Assembly (NCBI GenBank): GCA_000320545.1
Contig: ADNK01001199.1
Span: 1-64,000 of the forward strand
Length of the DNA: 64,000 nt
Reading direction: 5' to 3'
Origin: Bigelowiella natans CCMP2755
Taxonomy: Eukaryota; Cercozoa; Chlorarachniophyceae
Shown here: one piece after another, positions 25,339 to 36,968 of the stretch
Numbering within the stretch: the stretch's first letter is position 1
Layout of the letters: each line of letters opens with the position of its first letter
Notes under the pieces: generated by a model
What the model was told of the DNA's origin: nothing
The model's input: the letters and a program-made list of their open reading frames with translations, nothing else
Database searches by the model: none
Position numbers and translations under genes: made by a program

Positions 25339-26247
25339 AGAGAGATTGAGGGAAGGAAGCGCAGGGAGCAATATTGATGACAGCTGTATTGTAGATGATG
25401 ATACAACATCTTTTATTTATTTTCCGTGTTGTCATCGTCTCTGTCAGATTTCATCCTTCCATCGCCCCGATTAAGGCAGCAGTGTTCCCATTGGTGAAGA
25501 ATAAACCAGAGCTTTTGGAAAAGGTTGGCTTGTTTGCTTGATGGTTGAAGACGGTTGTGCTGTGCTGCTGCTTCTTCAAATGATTTCGAGTCCATATGTT
25601 GGTTTCTGCGTTCTTATCGCTTGGAGAGTTTTGCACTACATATGTTGTGTATGCTAGTACAATAGCTGTTGCAGGCATCTATGTTATATTCAAGGGATAT
25701 TGGCTGCATCATCATAATAATCGTCAATCAGGCTCGTTCCGTTTACAAGACTCTTCAACGACGCTACAATGTATTCTGGGATCAGGTCGTATAGAAGAAA
25801 ATGTGATTTTCCGTCACATCCTCGTTATTATCATCATTAACATTATCATTGAACGTCATCATTTGTTCTACTAGTCTGGTGCCATCGGTCGGCGGTATCG
25901 ACGAATGGATGAGGCAGGGACTCCTTTCTGCATTACCGTGGATTTTGATACACTCGAAGATAACACGGTATCGATGGTTCTTGATCGTTTACAGAAGCTT
26001 TCATGTTCGACTTGTTTTTAACAGCTCTCTCTGTCGGTTGAATGTATAGGTGACTGTGAGAGAAAGAGACTCAACGGAGCAGGTTGAATTCATAAGCCTG
26101 AAACACACACGCATTCACATACATACGAACACAATATATGTACACATAGTAACGGATTTCTTTGTGTCACAGATTCGTATGCCCATATCTGAAGTCTACA
26201 AATATCTTGAGAACAAAATTGAGGGATACGATGACGAAGAGCTGTAA
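21861..26247 (+). CDS. Glycyl-tRNA synthetase, homodimer type, with plastid-type presequence
   Basis: Class II synthetase charging tRNA-Gly. Model: join(21861..21990,22058..22192,22278..22373,22510..22682,22785..22847,23049..23120,23242..23322,23612..23722,24001..24126,24258..24385,24600..24741,24935..24985,25089..25252,25448..25523,25732..25785,25875..25967,26050..26082,26173..26247): 18 exons, 600 residues. The N-terminus is a signal peptide (core [18 protein letters not shown]) followed by an Arg/Ser/Thr-rich stretch to about residue 88, the two-part leader of complex-plastid proteins. The catalytic core follows: [37 protein letters not shown], motif 2 ([20 protein letters not shown]), motif 3 ([14 protein letters not shown]), then the anticodon-binding domain. 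Sequence style is alpha2-type, like the Thermus enzyme. Whether an alternative start also supplies mitochondria or cytosol cannot be seen. Many introns hold trinucleotide repeats. Confidence 0.95.
23341..23396. repeat. (AGT)n/(AGC)n repeat in the GlyRS intron 7
   Basis: About 15 AGT/AGC triplets shortly after the donor at 23323. Confidence 0.9.
24565..24593. repeat. (ATC)n repeat at a GlyRS acceptor
   Basis: ATC triplets run almost to the acceptor AG at 24598-24599 and replace a normal pyrimidine tract. Confidence 0.9.
25284..25334. repeat. (AT)n-(AG)n repeat in a GlyRS intron
   Basis: AT repeat passing directly into about 17 AG units, in the intron 25253-25447. Confidence 0.95.
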
Positions 26248-27396
26248 TAATATTGTGGCTTTCATGGGACACATGCTACGAAATGATGATATATTTATGC
26301 GATGGCAAATGCCGCTATCATATCACGTATGTTCAGATGCACACATGCATGTGCATGTTGCAATGCCTTGCGATGCGGTGCATGCGTGTTTGTCGACAAC
26401 TACCGCCTTTTTTGGGCACTAGGACATCCTAGCGTATTGCATGATCTAGCTTGGGTCTGCCGAACGTAACATAACGCGGCCTAGACGAAGAACTCGCTAA
26501 TCCGCGCTCTGTGCATGAGCGTAGCTATGTATGTCTTTTTTGTAGCTTTCCGCCAAAATGCAGGCTGTAGCGCCGTCTACAAAGTCGTTTTCATGTAGCG
26601 TTATGTACTACACTAATGCAATAACAATATGCGTAAACATTACTATATATGGCTAGATATAATGGTACACATCGTAGACAGATCTATGCTAGTCGTCGCA
26701 TGGCTAGCTAGCTAGCTAGATGTGTATGTAGATGTGGCATGGCTATCATACAGCATGCGCGTCTAGATGTGCTCTTCATCAAGATGGGCTCTACACACGT
26801 ATGACGCGATACACGCTAGCACGGCACTAGCCAGCTAGCCAGCTAGCCAGATGTCTAGATGTCTAGATGTGTGTGCGATGCGTGCATGTACTGTACTAGT
26901 GTATATCTCTGTATAGATCTGTACATGGCGTGTAGCTTGATGCACACCTGCTAGACACATCTAGCTTGACGCATGTACACACATCTAGACATGTACATGT
27001 ACACATGCTAGCATGTGCATGTCACATAATTCCGTGCTTACTTCATTGCTGCTATCAATGACTACAATGATTCTGCATGCGCTGCTGGAAACATGTACTT
27101 ACATTTTCATACGCAAACACGCACACACTAGACATACCTAGATACACATGTGTGCACACACATCTAGATATTCATACGCGTCAACACATATCTAGATATG
27201 TACAAAATATGTAATTAATACGTACAGATAGTAATCAAAATAATTTGTCAATCAATCGTTACATGATTTTACGTGTATTCGTACATTTGCATTCCATCGT
27301 ATGAGCATTTTTACATTACGAAGACACTATGAGGCTGCAGATTTTAGCATGCACACATTCTACAAAGGATAAAGTGGTCCAAATAGCTAAATTAAT
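26248..27396. other. Convergent gap with the clearest CTAG island
   Basis: No gene supported. Between about 26415 and 27200 I count about 26 CTAG tetranucleotides (about three expected), including a tandem (CTAG) run near 26703 and AGCTAGCC and TCTAGATG tandem units near 26831-26870. CATG, ACATGT and TGCATG words are also frequent. The last 180 bases are AT-rich. Confidence 0.8.
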
Positions 27397-28152
27397 TTAC
27401 TTTTTCCTCTTACCCTCCTTCATAATAATTTTCTCTCCTTCAAATCTGATACCCTTTCCCTTGTACGGCTCTGGTTTGCGCCATTCTCTGATGTTATATG
27501 CCATCTGGCCTACCGCCCAGGCATCCTTGCTCGTCAGAACCAGATCAGTGTTGGAAGGAGTCTCAATTTTAACTCCATCGAGGATGGGTAGCGTAATTGG
27601 ATGGGAATATCCCAGGTTGAGCACTATCGTGTTGCCCTTAACTGCAGCACGGTAACCGACACCAATGAGCTTTAGTTTTTTGGTGTGAACTGGGTCGAGG
27701 GTATCGATCTGCTTAACACCCTTTCCCACTCTGCGAATACCTTCCTTCCCAGAATCCTTTTTAAGGGCTTGAATATCTGCTGAGAAACTAGTAACCGCCT
27801 CCTTCTCCTTGCTTGCAACTATGACCACGTTACTACGGGGGACGCGTACCTCTATGTTCGCAGGTACATCAAGAGACTTCGATCCATCCTTGCCAAGTTG
27901 GAAGTTAACCGTTTTTCCTTCAAGCGCCACATTGTGATCTGTTCCAACAACCTGAAATTTCTTCATGAACAGATCCCCAGCATTCGCGGATACAGAGCGT
28001 TGCAATGTTCGAGCCATAGGAGTGAAGCAGCGACTCGATGTTGAAGAAGCAAATCTTGCCTCGAGGTTGTTCGAAGCAGCACCAGACCATGTCGTAAAAA
28101 CAAGTAGGGTAGCTGAGACTAGCATCGTCATAGCCGCGATGCCATTCCTCAT
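27397..28152 (-). CDS. RPL6: Plastid 50S ribosomal protein L6 (uL6), nucleus-encoded
   Basis: Bacterial-type large-subunit protein of the plastid ribosome. Single exon, 251 residues. The first ~25 residues form a signal peptide (hydrophobic core MTMLVSATLLVFTTW, likely cleavage after SGA), then about 40 residues rich in Ser, Arg and Ala with almost no acid, a transit peptide. No Phe follows the predicted signal cleavage site. The mature part has both uL6 repeats: LEGKTVNFQLGKDG with VPANIEVRVPR, then KLKLIGVGYRAAVKG, LNLGYSHP and the family signature PEPYKGKGIRFEGE, ending KEGKRKK. Unlike most neighbours it has no intron. Head-to-head with the CH/IQ protein. Confidence 0.95.
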   Translation of the reverse strand: MRNGIAAMTMLVSATLLVFTTWSGAASNNLEARFASSTSSRCFTPMARTLQRSVSANAGDLFMKKFQVVGTDHNVALEGKTVNFQLGKDGSKSLDVPANIEVRVPRSNVVIVASKEKEAVTSFSADIQALKKDSGKEGIRRVGKGVKQIDTLDPVHTKKLKLIGVGYRAAVKGNTIVLNLGYSHPITLPILDGVKIETPSNTDLVLTSKDAWAVGQMAYNIREWRKPEPYKGKGIRFEGEKIIMKEGKRKK

Positions 28153-28692
28153 GGTATGTACGGTGGGGGTCCAGTGCCGAAGGGCTGGAAATGAATTTCT
28201 TTCAGATTAAAACCTACGTGCACGTGTCGCAGGTGGATTCCCTTTTAATAGATAATTCCACCGAAAGTCACATGTTTTTAGTAATATGGAGGCTCTTAGA
28301 CAAAAACTTACTTTTGAGAATACTTTCTTGTTCTTGCCGTGCGCTGTGCCGCCCAAAATAATAAGTCGGCATCTGTCTCAAATGGAGTGTCTCCCGAGAC
28401 TCACTCACCCGCATTGAATATTGTTTCATCCTACCAACGAGGACTAGTCGTCCTTTTTCATTTATCTAACTAACTTTGGATTGTCGTCGGGTCAGTATCC
28501 TCGGCGTTACAGCAAAATAACGCAAGCAAAACTTAATAGTTGCTCGGAAGAGAGAACCGTCATCGATCGCTCCCTATGTAATAACAACTGAGCTCTTTTA
28601 ACATCCTTCACTTACTTCTCATGATTGTGCATGCGAAAATCAGGCCTATGTTGAAATGAAGCTTTGAAGTAAACTGTGGTGGCGAGTCAACG
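28153..28692. promoter_or_regulatory. Divergent gap between plastid L6 and the CH/IQ gene
   Basis: 540 bases with no recognisable gene or motif; ordinary composition, no CTAG island. Confidence 0.5.
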
Positions 28693-31600
28693 ATGAAAGG
28701 TACCCTGATCTCCCATAATTCAATTTTTCTAACGTAGCATTTACAATCAGCGAATAAATTCCGCTCCCTATTGGATGGGGATGGTGACAATCCTGAAGGG
28801 CATTCTACTAGCAGTGTTGAGCATCGTCGTATTTTCAACACACTCAATACAACTAGAGATTCATCGCCATCGACGATTGCGAGACCGCAGATGCCATCCC
28901 TCAATCGAAACCCATCAATCGTTCATGCAGAGCGTCGAAACTATATGAAAAGGCATGCTTCCCACTCACGGATTGAGAAGCAAACGGTGAAAGAAGTAAT
29001 TGCTTATTGCATTCAGAAATGGCACAAGTTGGTACACTCTAACAACGATGAGCATGTAGTCACCGCTCAGGTGTGCGATCTAATCATGACGTACGCTTCT
29101 TGCACGGGAACCCATTCCCATGTTCTCCAGCCATTGGTTCAAGTCCTCATGCATTCGATTTACAAAGATCTTTCAGACTACAAGCCGGGACGATTAGGTG
29201 AACAAAATGTAAGAGACCTGGGGAGGAGAGACACGTATGTAGGAGGCAGCCGCGCACTAGAACAGGAAATTGAAGATACAGAGGGCAAAGTCAAAACTTT
29301 GAAAGCTATGACAAAAAAAATTGGCACGGCACGTGTTATTAGGCAGAAGGTTTTCCAGAACGCAATACACGAGTGGCGAAAGAACTTAATGTGGACAGCC
29401 ATGAACACTTGGAGAAAAAACGTATCAAATATCAGGAGGCAGCGTATACTCTTAACTACATCAATGAATCAATGGAACCACCGATTTTCAGATCCAAGTT
29501 TTACGAAAAAGGTTTGGGTTCTAGATTGGTTTCGATATTGTGTGCGAAAAAGGAAGCTGGCGGAGGCAAAGAAGCGTCTCAATTTTCGAAACTCTTTTAA
29601 CGATACGCAGAAAAAGGACTTAGAAAATTTTCTAAAAAAATTGAATGATCTCAAATTAGCATTAAAAGAGATGGAGAAAAACTATGAGTCCATTAAAACC
29701 GACCATTATCGTCTTGATAATAAGTTCGCCACACTCGAAACGGAGAGATTATCACTACTTGGAAAACGAAATGAATACGCTATTCAAGCATACGTTGAAA
29801 TGGCTGAGATAACTTTGAGGCACTTACAACAAGACCTCAAAGATGTGCAAGCATCATCAACCCCAGATTTAAGGCGTATGTGGTACGATGACCCTTCTAA
29901 GGTGTTTTCATTCAGCAAGAAGGAAGCTTTGCAGGAGCTGATGAATTGTTCGGAGCAGGATCTTATTCTCATATGGCTCAATTTTCAGTACAGGTCCCTC
30001 AGGGATGACTCTGGAAAGCTCAAATCAAAAAATGTTTCAACGATTTGCAACTTTACAGACGATTTGAGGGGGGGGATAAAAATCCTAGAAATTTTGGTCA
30101 ATGTACTACCTGAAACAGTTTCTTCAAAATTGAAGGATGTTCTTGATATCCATGAGCCCCATGATCGGGTGAAACAAATGCTAAACTGTCTGAAAAATTG
30201 GAAGCCTGGGTTCGAAAAACTCGTCTCTGCTGATCATTTACTTTATGGAGAACATCCAGATCGTATCGCCACATTCTTAGCTCGTGTATTCTGCATGCAT
30301 CCAAACATACCGATTCCTAATAACTGGAATTCCCACCTAGAAGAAATCGAAGAAATGCTTGAGGATTTGGATTGTGTTAGTGACATGGTGAAAAGAAAGT
30401 CAAGCGAAAGCCCCTTTTTCAAAAAGGAGTTTTATACAGAAGACGTGAAAGACAGGAATAAAAAAGATGAATTGTCCGTATCACCATCGTGCAGACCCCC
30501 TAAGTTTCAGCTTATGCCAAAATCTAGTTCATCTCAATCACCAGAAATTAACTCAAACATTTTCAGACATGACGAGGAATTTACGAAAATTTTAAGAAGA
30601 TTCGAGGAACTTCTAGGTTCTGAAAATGAGATTCTGGATCAAGAAATAAAACACATCGAGAAAATTTGGAAAAATAACGCCAAGAACCAATATTCTCGTT
30701 CTTTTAAGGACCATGTTGATAATGTTAACGATGTGGAACTTAAGAACTGTAACACTTATATGAAAGATCTGCTTTCAATGCCAGCTAAAGTCAGGAGTAG
30801 CCCAAGGCTGAAGCAAAATATGAAGAAGAAAAGAAGATTCGTGCTTTCCGGTCTCATCCATGCTCTTGGCTCCAGCGAATTAGGTGATGAGGTGAAGCAG
30901 GATAAAATAACGCGGCCATCTCGCGCTGCCATTTTACCAGGCTCGTCGAGCTATGACTACAGCAAGTGGCTTTCAAAGGAATTGCCTCGAAAACTAGAAG
31001 GACTTTGGACGCATACACAGACGATTCTGGAAGATTTTCACCTCGTGAGCCGCACCTGGAGATGTATAAGTGCCCGTATGGAATGCTACATAATTAGATC
31101 CCTAACAAACTCTCTGAGGGGTTCTCCAGAACCATGTGTAGACCACCACATAATGAAAGAGACACAATTACTAAGCTTGAACAACTTGGATTTTCAAGAT
31201 ATATTTGCTCTCGAGACGGGGTGGGACGCGAAAGAACAGATAAAAGGTGTAGAAACCGTCCTTGCTAAAGAGCAGCTACATATTAAACAAATATATCAAA
31301 ACTATGCGCAAGATGACGAACAGGACACCTACCAAACCATGATGAACGAGTTAGAATATTCAAGCTTTCTTAAGGACTCAAAGATAACCGGTAAATTGAT
31401 TAACCCCAAACTTTCCATGCAGCTCTTTAGACGCGTTTGTGATCGCAGAGTTGCTGCTATAAAGATACAACGGTGGTTTAGATTCAATATTATAAGTTTC
31501 GTGGAAGTTTGTGTAACGTCCAGTATACCCCTGCGAAACGGAAAGCCTGTATTGAAAACTGAACGAATGCTTTCAAGGCAGGACTTTATTATCATACTTA

Positions 31601-32292
31601 TCAAGATTGCATACTATAGACAAAAGTCTGCAACACTGGCTGAAAGGTTGAAGGAATTAATCGAGATTCTAAAACGGAACACGAGGCAATTACATGCATC
31701 TGGTTTCCGCAAGCAAGTTCGATCTGCAAATTTTTACGTGGTATTTGAGAAATATCGCTGGCATCTTCGTCATATTTTCATTTATTTCGCAGCACAGATA
31801 GCAAATCCAAAAAACTACGATAGTTTGGATGAAACAATGAACAAAACAGAGTGGTCCGATATGCTTCGATGTGTGCGCCTTTTGGAACCGGACGGACCTA
31901 TTACAATACAAAATATGGACAAAATATTTAGTAATTCACGCACAGAGGAATACGATGCTAGTAGTCAAGTTGTTGAAGAAAGTGAGCCGCTGCTTACTTA
32001 CCCAGACTTTCTTGAAGCACTTGTGATTCTTGCGTGCTTCCGACACTCGGATCCCTATGAACCACTAAAATTGCGTTTTGAGAGATTTCTGAAGGAAGAT
32101 TTTCTCCCCAGTTGCCTCCGTTGGATGAACTCGCCAGCTGGGAAACAGATGGCTAAGAAGGCAGAATCCAAATCGAGAGAGAAAGAGATACTGCAATTAA
32201 ATAAAAGATTATCAACTATGAAGATAGATGGAAGTGTAAAGAGAAAGGGGAAGGGGGGCAAAGGTTCACGGAAATCCAAGCAAAAAAAATGA
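28693..32292 (+). CDS. Large cytoskeletal protein with Trp-rich helices, CH-like domain and IQ motif
   Basis: Model: join(28693..28699,28751..32292), 1,182 residues. The first exon is only ATGAAAG; the AG at 28750 restores phase 1 and removes the need for a non-ATG start, since no other ATG precedes residue ~50. Domains: disordered N-terminus; helices at about 205-280 with spaced Trp (EWRKNLMWTAMNTWRKNV), like Sfi1-type repeats; coiled coil at about 280-350; a calponin-homology-like domain at about 400-530 (DLILIWLNFQY, TDDLRGGIKILEILV); an IQ motif at about 903-920 (AAIKIQRWFRFN); a C-terminal helical domain with LTYPDFLEALVILA, as in several flagellar proteins; a Lys/Gly tail. This points to a ciliary or cytoskeletal scaffold that binds calmodulin or centrin. 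The exact orthologue is not recognised. AT-richer and nearly intronless compared with neighbours. Confidence 0.8.
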
Positions 32293-33686
32293 TAGTTACA
32301 GCACGGTCTATGAGCGAAGTAAAACTAATATATTTGATATTCGTTCCCTGGGGAGTAGCGACACAGTGTATCCGTGATTGCTATGAACTGCATGATCTTT
32401 GGAATATTATGTTCGAAGTCAACGATGTAAATTGTGGGACAATTCAATGAGCAGTCGCTCGAGTGATAACTTTCAATCTCGTTCAAACACTCGACGTGCA
32501 GAGCGATGCGATGCGCGGATTGTGTGACTCTTGTTGATATCTAGACATGGCGATGGTGAACACAGCTGCAATCCACGCACGCTGTGCTGCACGCACAGCT
32601 AGACAGTAGACCATGCCGCAGAAGGATGGCGTCGTGCGTGTGAAGTCGATCGTGTGCGCAGAGATGAGTGTGCCGTGTTTGTTCCACACGGGTGCCAAGA
32701 TGAAAACATAGAAACATCGCGAATCTAAACTCATTGCCAAGCAGCTAGCTGGCATGCACTAGCTAGCTAGTCCTAGATGGAGTCTAGCAGTGCTAGAGTG
32801 GTGCAGCGTGCGCCTCTGCGCGCAGTGCGTGTGCACGAATTAGTTCCATGGAGCTGTGGTCCGTCTAGACCACACTAGACCTTCAATCCAGCAATCTAGC
32901 AATGTCAGAATGCGTGCTGACACGTCGCATGCGCAGCTATGCAGCCTCTAGATCTAGGCATGTGTGTGTGCACTGCTGTGCAAGAATGTGTGGGCCGCTG
33001 CGCTGGGGCACACATGCGCATGATGCTTTCAGTTTCAGCAGTTAGATGTGACACACGCACGTTTGCATGTGCAATGCGTGAATTGTTTGCGCACTTGTTT
33101 GTAGATGTTGCATGATGGACACAGCAATGATTTGCTAGCTAGCTGCTAGCGCAGCTGTTTTCAGCTGGCTCAGGTGTTTCTCTGTTCCCCCTGCATGCTG
33201 AGGCTACACCGCTGTGCAGAATGGCACACGTGACAAGAATGAAGCATCTTTGTCTTCATGTCTTGCACATGAGACTGTGATTGATTTCAATGTGCCACAT
33301 GCGCACAACGCAGCTGTGTGCAATGTTCAACAATGACATGCTGAAACACATTTCCAAAGTGTGACAAGACATTTGCAGTGAGCGAAACGCATTGACTCGA
33401 ACTAACTTTAGTGAGGAATAACTAGTAAAACAAGAAGGAATCAAGAATGGCATTCTGGCCATTCCTCCATTCCTAGTTTCATTGTCGAGGCAACATCGGG
33501 ATGCGAACAGGCCCCAACCCTGACCCTGACCCTGCAGGATGAATCGGAGATTCCCGAGAGATCCACTCGGATTTTTGACCTTGATGATGAGACAATACAA
33601 TTCTTCACAAATCATCTGCCACCCTTTCCCTTCGTCCTCTAGTTTAACTGTTTAACAATGGAGTTCTTCATGAGTTAGATAGGGAA
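32293..33686. other. Tandem intergenic gap with CTAG-rich island
   Basis: No gene supported. From about 32510 to 33200 the same CTAG/CATG/TGTGCAC-rich composition appears as in the convergent gaps, here between two plus-strand genes. Minus-strand open frames at 32483-32755 and 33256-33615 have no domain-like content. At 33516-33535 there are three CCCTGA units. Confidence 0.65.
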
Positions 33687-36600
33687 ATGACGCTCAGACA
33701 GCAGGAGCTTGATGCTCTCCTCACCATTATCTCTCAAGAGAAAGTGAGTTTCGATGGAATCTCTCGCCAGTTTCAATCTACATTCGGGGCACGCCATCTT
33801 CGATTCCGGGTTGTCCTTCTTCCTACATCTTTGAAGTTTCACATTACTCAAAGCCTCATTCGTTCAGGCTTGTTGCCACCTAATCCTGGCCTTAGAAGAT
33901 GAAGTTTCTTTTATGTTAAATGCTTCGGATCGTGCCGCAGCCATTTTCGCAATCTTCGATAGTGTGCAAGGAGAAGTTGATGTGCACCCATTTCTTGAAG
34001 GTAGTTAATAAAAATTTAACTTGGTGGCTCTAAAATGGACCATTGTGTTTTAAGCACTGGTTGAGATGGCGGAGCGGTCGAAACTTCTGCGAGGATCATC
34101 GGATCCAAGTGAGAAACCAACGTCGCAAGAACAGAAACAAGTAAAAGTTCGATTTGTCGTCTTGTGCTTCTGTTTAACGTGCTTTTGCTTTAGGGGGTAG
34201 AGGAGATAGACCAATTGGATTCTTCGGACCATGACTTTCTCATCTCTCTCCTCTCGTCTGGGAAAGCTATGAGCAACAAATTAAGGGATGTTGTTCCTAG
34301 CGATTTGAAGGTCAGTCGAACAATCGTTGTAGGTTGACCTTTTCACATAATGATTTATGAGTGCAGCTAGAATTGAATACCAAACTTATCTGTAATAGGT
34401 GTGACTGTGCTTTGTAGAGAGAAATATAAAAGACGGAGAGATAAGAAAGTACTGAAGTTGAATATGATACCCCAGAATCAGAACGACAGTGAACATCGTC
34501 GTAACAAGCAGCCTCTTCACGAAATCCATCCTCGAATAACCGAGCTTAGACAGGTTCGAGAGATTACACTAAAGTTATGGCTGTAGCTTAATTAATCATC
34601 TGCGTTAAATTACTGTTCGGTAAAAAGAAAAATCGGGCTGTAATGGATATGATCCCTCAATCTCTAACTGGATTACGTGGGTTGCGAACGCGAGCATCGA
34701 TACTAGACATCTCAAGAAGGAAGTTTAAACAGAAAGTGAAAGAAAGTGCTTTCAAGAGGTGTCTCTATTTTATTTGCTTTATTAATTTCGAATAATTTCG
34801 TTCTCATTCATCAACATTAAGTATAAATTTTTGCAGGTCTCTATCCAAGTTTCTTGAGGTCGCTGAATTTCAACCCGAATTTGTCCGCCCGATGCCTGAG
34901 ATGAGCGGGGAATCTCAGCAGCCTCTGTGGGTGGAGGTAAAATATCATTGTCATTTTTCCTTTGGGTTTGGAGAATACGGCAGCCCTGTTGTACTGCAGT
35001 AAAAAAGTCGTATCACCTGTTCCAACCAATGATAAATACTATTGCCATAAAATCTATTCCACTCGAATTTTCAGACAAGTATCGAAGCTGAACCTTTCCT
35101 CTGGGACACGACAGAAATTAAACACAGTTTGCCAAATGATGTGATGGTCTCTTTGAAATCCGGCCTCGATACGGCTCCCAGCAACCATTCTACTCACTCC
35201 GCATCGTCCAATCATCCAAATCTTTCTCCCTCTTCGAAGTCTGCTAAGGGTAGTGCTCTTAGGGGTGGAGGAGGAGAGAGCATCAAATTAAATAAGAAAG
35301 CACCAGCCATGAAGAGCAGCAAATCGGAATTTAAGAAAGCCAATAGCGATATCCAGGGAGTTGTTGATAAGGAGAGCAAAAGTAGAGCGAAGGCGGAATC
35401 TGAGTTGGTTGAGGACACTTATAGAGAAACGGATATCAGAGTGCTAAAGGTGCTAAATACGAACGAAGCCTTTCCCATAAAATATATGGTCGAACTAGAT
35501 CCCAGTTTGTCTGCTTATTCGTTTCCATGGAATGCAGAATTTTTTCATTATATAACGACACTGTGATAGAGATATTCTGGCGACAGGAAAGCATAAGCTT
35601 ACACAGGAGCCGCAGATTCTTTTGTGTTTTTTAATCATATTTCACCAGTAGCCATCTCCAGTCCATGTGTTTCTCGTAGGTCTCCATGTGTTTGTAACTG
35701 TGGATTTACATATGCAATTCATTTTCTGACTATCAGATGCGTGAGGTTTTAAATCGATCATCGCGTGTAGCTTTAAGTCACTCCGACTCAGTCAACTTTG
35801 TGAATCTGATGAGGGATAATCCCAAGATCGTCACAAGATTAGGTGCTACTATTGATATCATTATTTCTATTGACATCATCGTTTCTTTATATTCCTGATG
35901 AGATTGTTTGTTACATTCGTAACTAGATAATAGTAGTAATCCATCCGATGTGTTTTCTCTCAGGAATGACGCCAAAGAAGCTCCCACCTATCATAGAAAA
36001 GAATCCAGATTTAGCTTTTGAAATCGTACTTGAATTTGCTTGTCGTTTCTTGTCATTATATAACCCATTCTGGGGTTTTACTCTATTGATATTCTTAGAT
36101 ACTGAAATTAATGGGAACCAAGAAGATTCCTGAATACTTTCAAATGATCGTCAAGGTAGTAGTAGTAGTAGTAGTAGTAGTAGTATAAGAAGAAGTAACA
36201 GTGATATGTCACAAGATTAATAATTGAACACCTCTACGAACACACTGGAGATTTTGGTAATTTCCCAGAGACATCACACCACACCAGATGACGCACATAA
36301 TTTACATAAATATTATTCAGATGGAGCTGAGTTTGCACTCAATGGATGTAGTAAATAGGTGGTTGCACTACCAACAAAATGTAGCATATCTTGGTGAAAC
36401 AGATCAAAATGTGACGCAAATAATTCAACATATTCAGATTGACGACGGCTGTGAAGCTGCCAGTAGGTGAGAAGTTCTTAAGCGATCGTGTTCATTTCTT
36501 GAAGAAAATGTTGTATTATATCCAGAATTTATCCATTTGTACATCGTTAATTGCATTGCTTCCTGCGAGAATATAAAGGATCGGTATGTCACACAGAATC

Positions 36601-36968
36601 AAGCGCAAGTTCGATCACAACTTACTCATAGATGCTGTACACATTTCAGATATCTTCAAACCCGGCTTGTGCGATTGGTGTGCGTGTTCTTGCAGTCCCT
36701 CATACGGAATAAAATTATCAATGTGAAGGTGTTTTCTTGATCATTGTAATCAGTGTGATGTTCTGTCAGATCTTAAGTATCTATAGTATTTAACTAATAC
36801 TGCTCTTAAATTGAAGGACATATTGGTAGAAGTCCAAGCTTTCTGTATTGAGTTCAATCAGGTTACAGCACAGAATAAGTGTGTAAAATCAATGCTAAAT
36901 TATTTATCTACCAGATCCGTGAAGCCGCTGGATTATTCCGACTGTTAAAGCAATTTGATTTTGTTTAA
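33687..36968 (+). CDS. CNOT11: CCR4-NOT complex subunit 11
   Basis: Subunit of the CCR4-NOT mRNA deadenylase; in animals it binds the CNOT1 N-terminus with CNOT10. Model: join(33687..33809,33868..34000,34055..34140,34194..34310,34367..34398,34418..34553,34628..34758,34837..34936,35075..35449,35737..35842,35964..36025,36099..36155,36321..36358,36438..36466,36526..36583,36650..36728,36817..36861,36915..36968): 18 exons, 586 residues (human 510). Strong blocks: N-terminal [12 protein letters not shown] and [132 protein letters not shown] Ser/Lys/Gly linker in exon 9 accounts for the extra length. The join around exons 5 and 6 implies a 19-nt intron or an alternative acceptor; see findings. Some exons are very small (29, 32 and 38 nt). 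Confidence 0.95.
36156..36184. repeat. (GTA)n repeat starting at a CNOT11 splice donor
   Basis: The GT of the donor at 36156 is also the first unit of about ten GTA triplets. Confidence 0.95.

Noticed and set aside
33516-33535. Three CCCTGA units resembling a telomere repeat
   Set aside because: Only three units, internal, and not a known algal telomere repeat (TTTAGGG type); most likely chance.
32483-33615. Two minus-strand frames (90 and 119 codons) between the CH/IQ gene and CNOT11
   Set aside because: Island composition, no conserved motif, no supporting splice structure.
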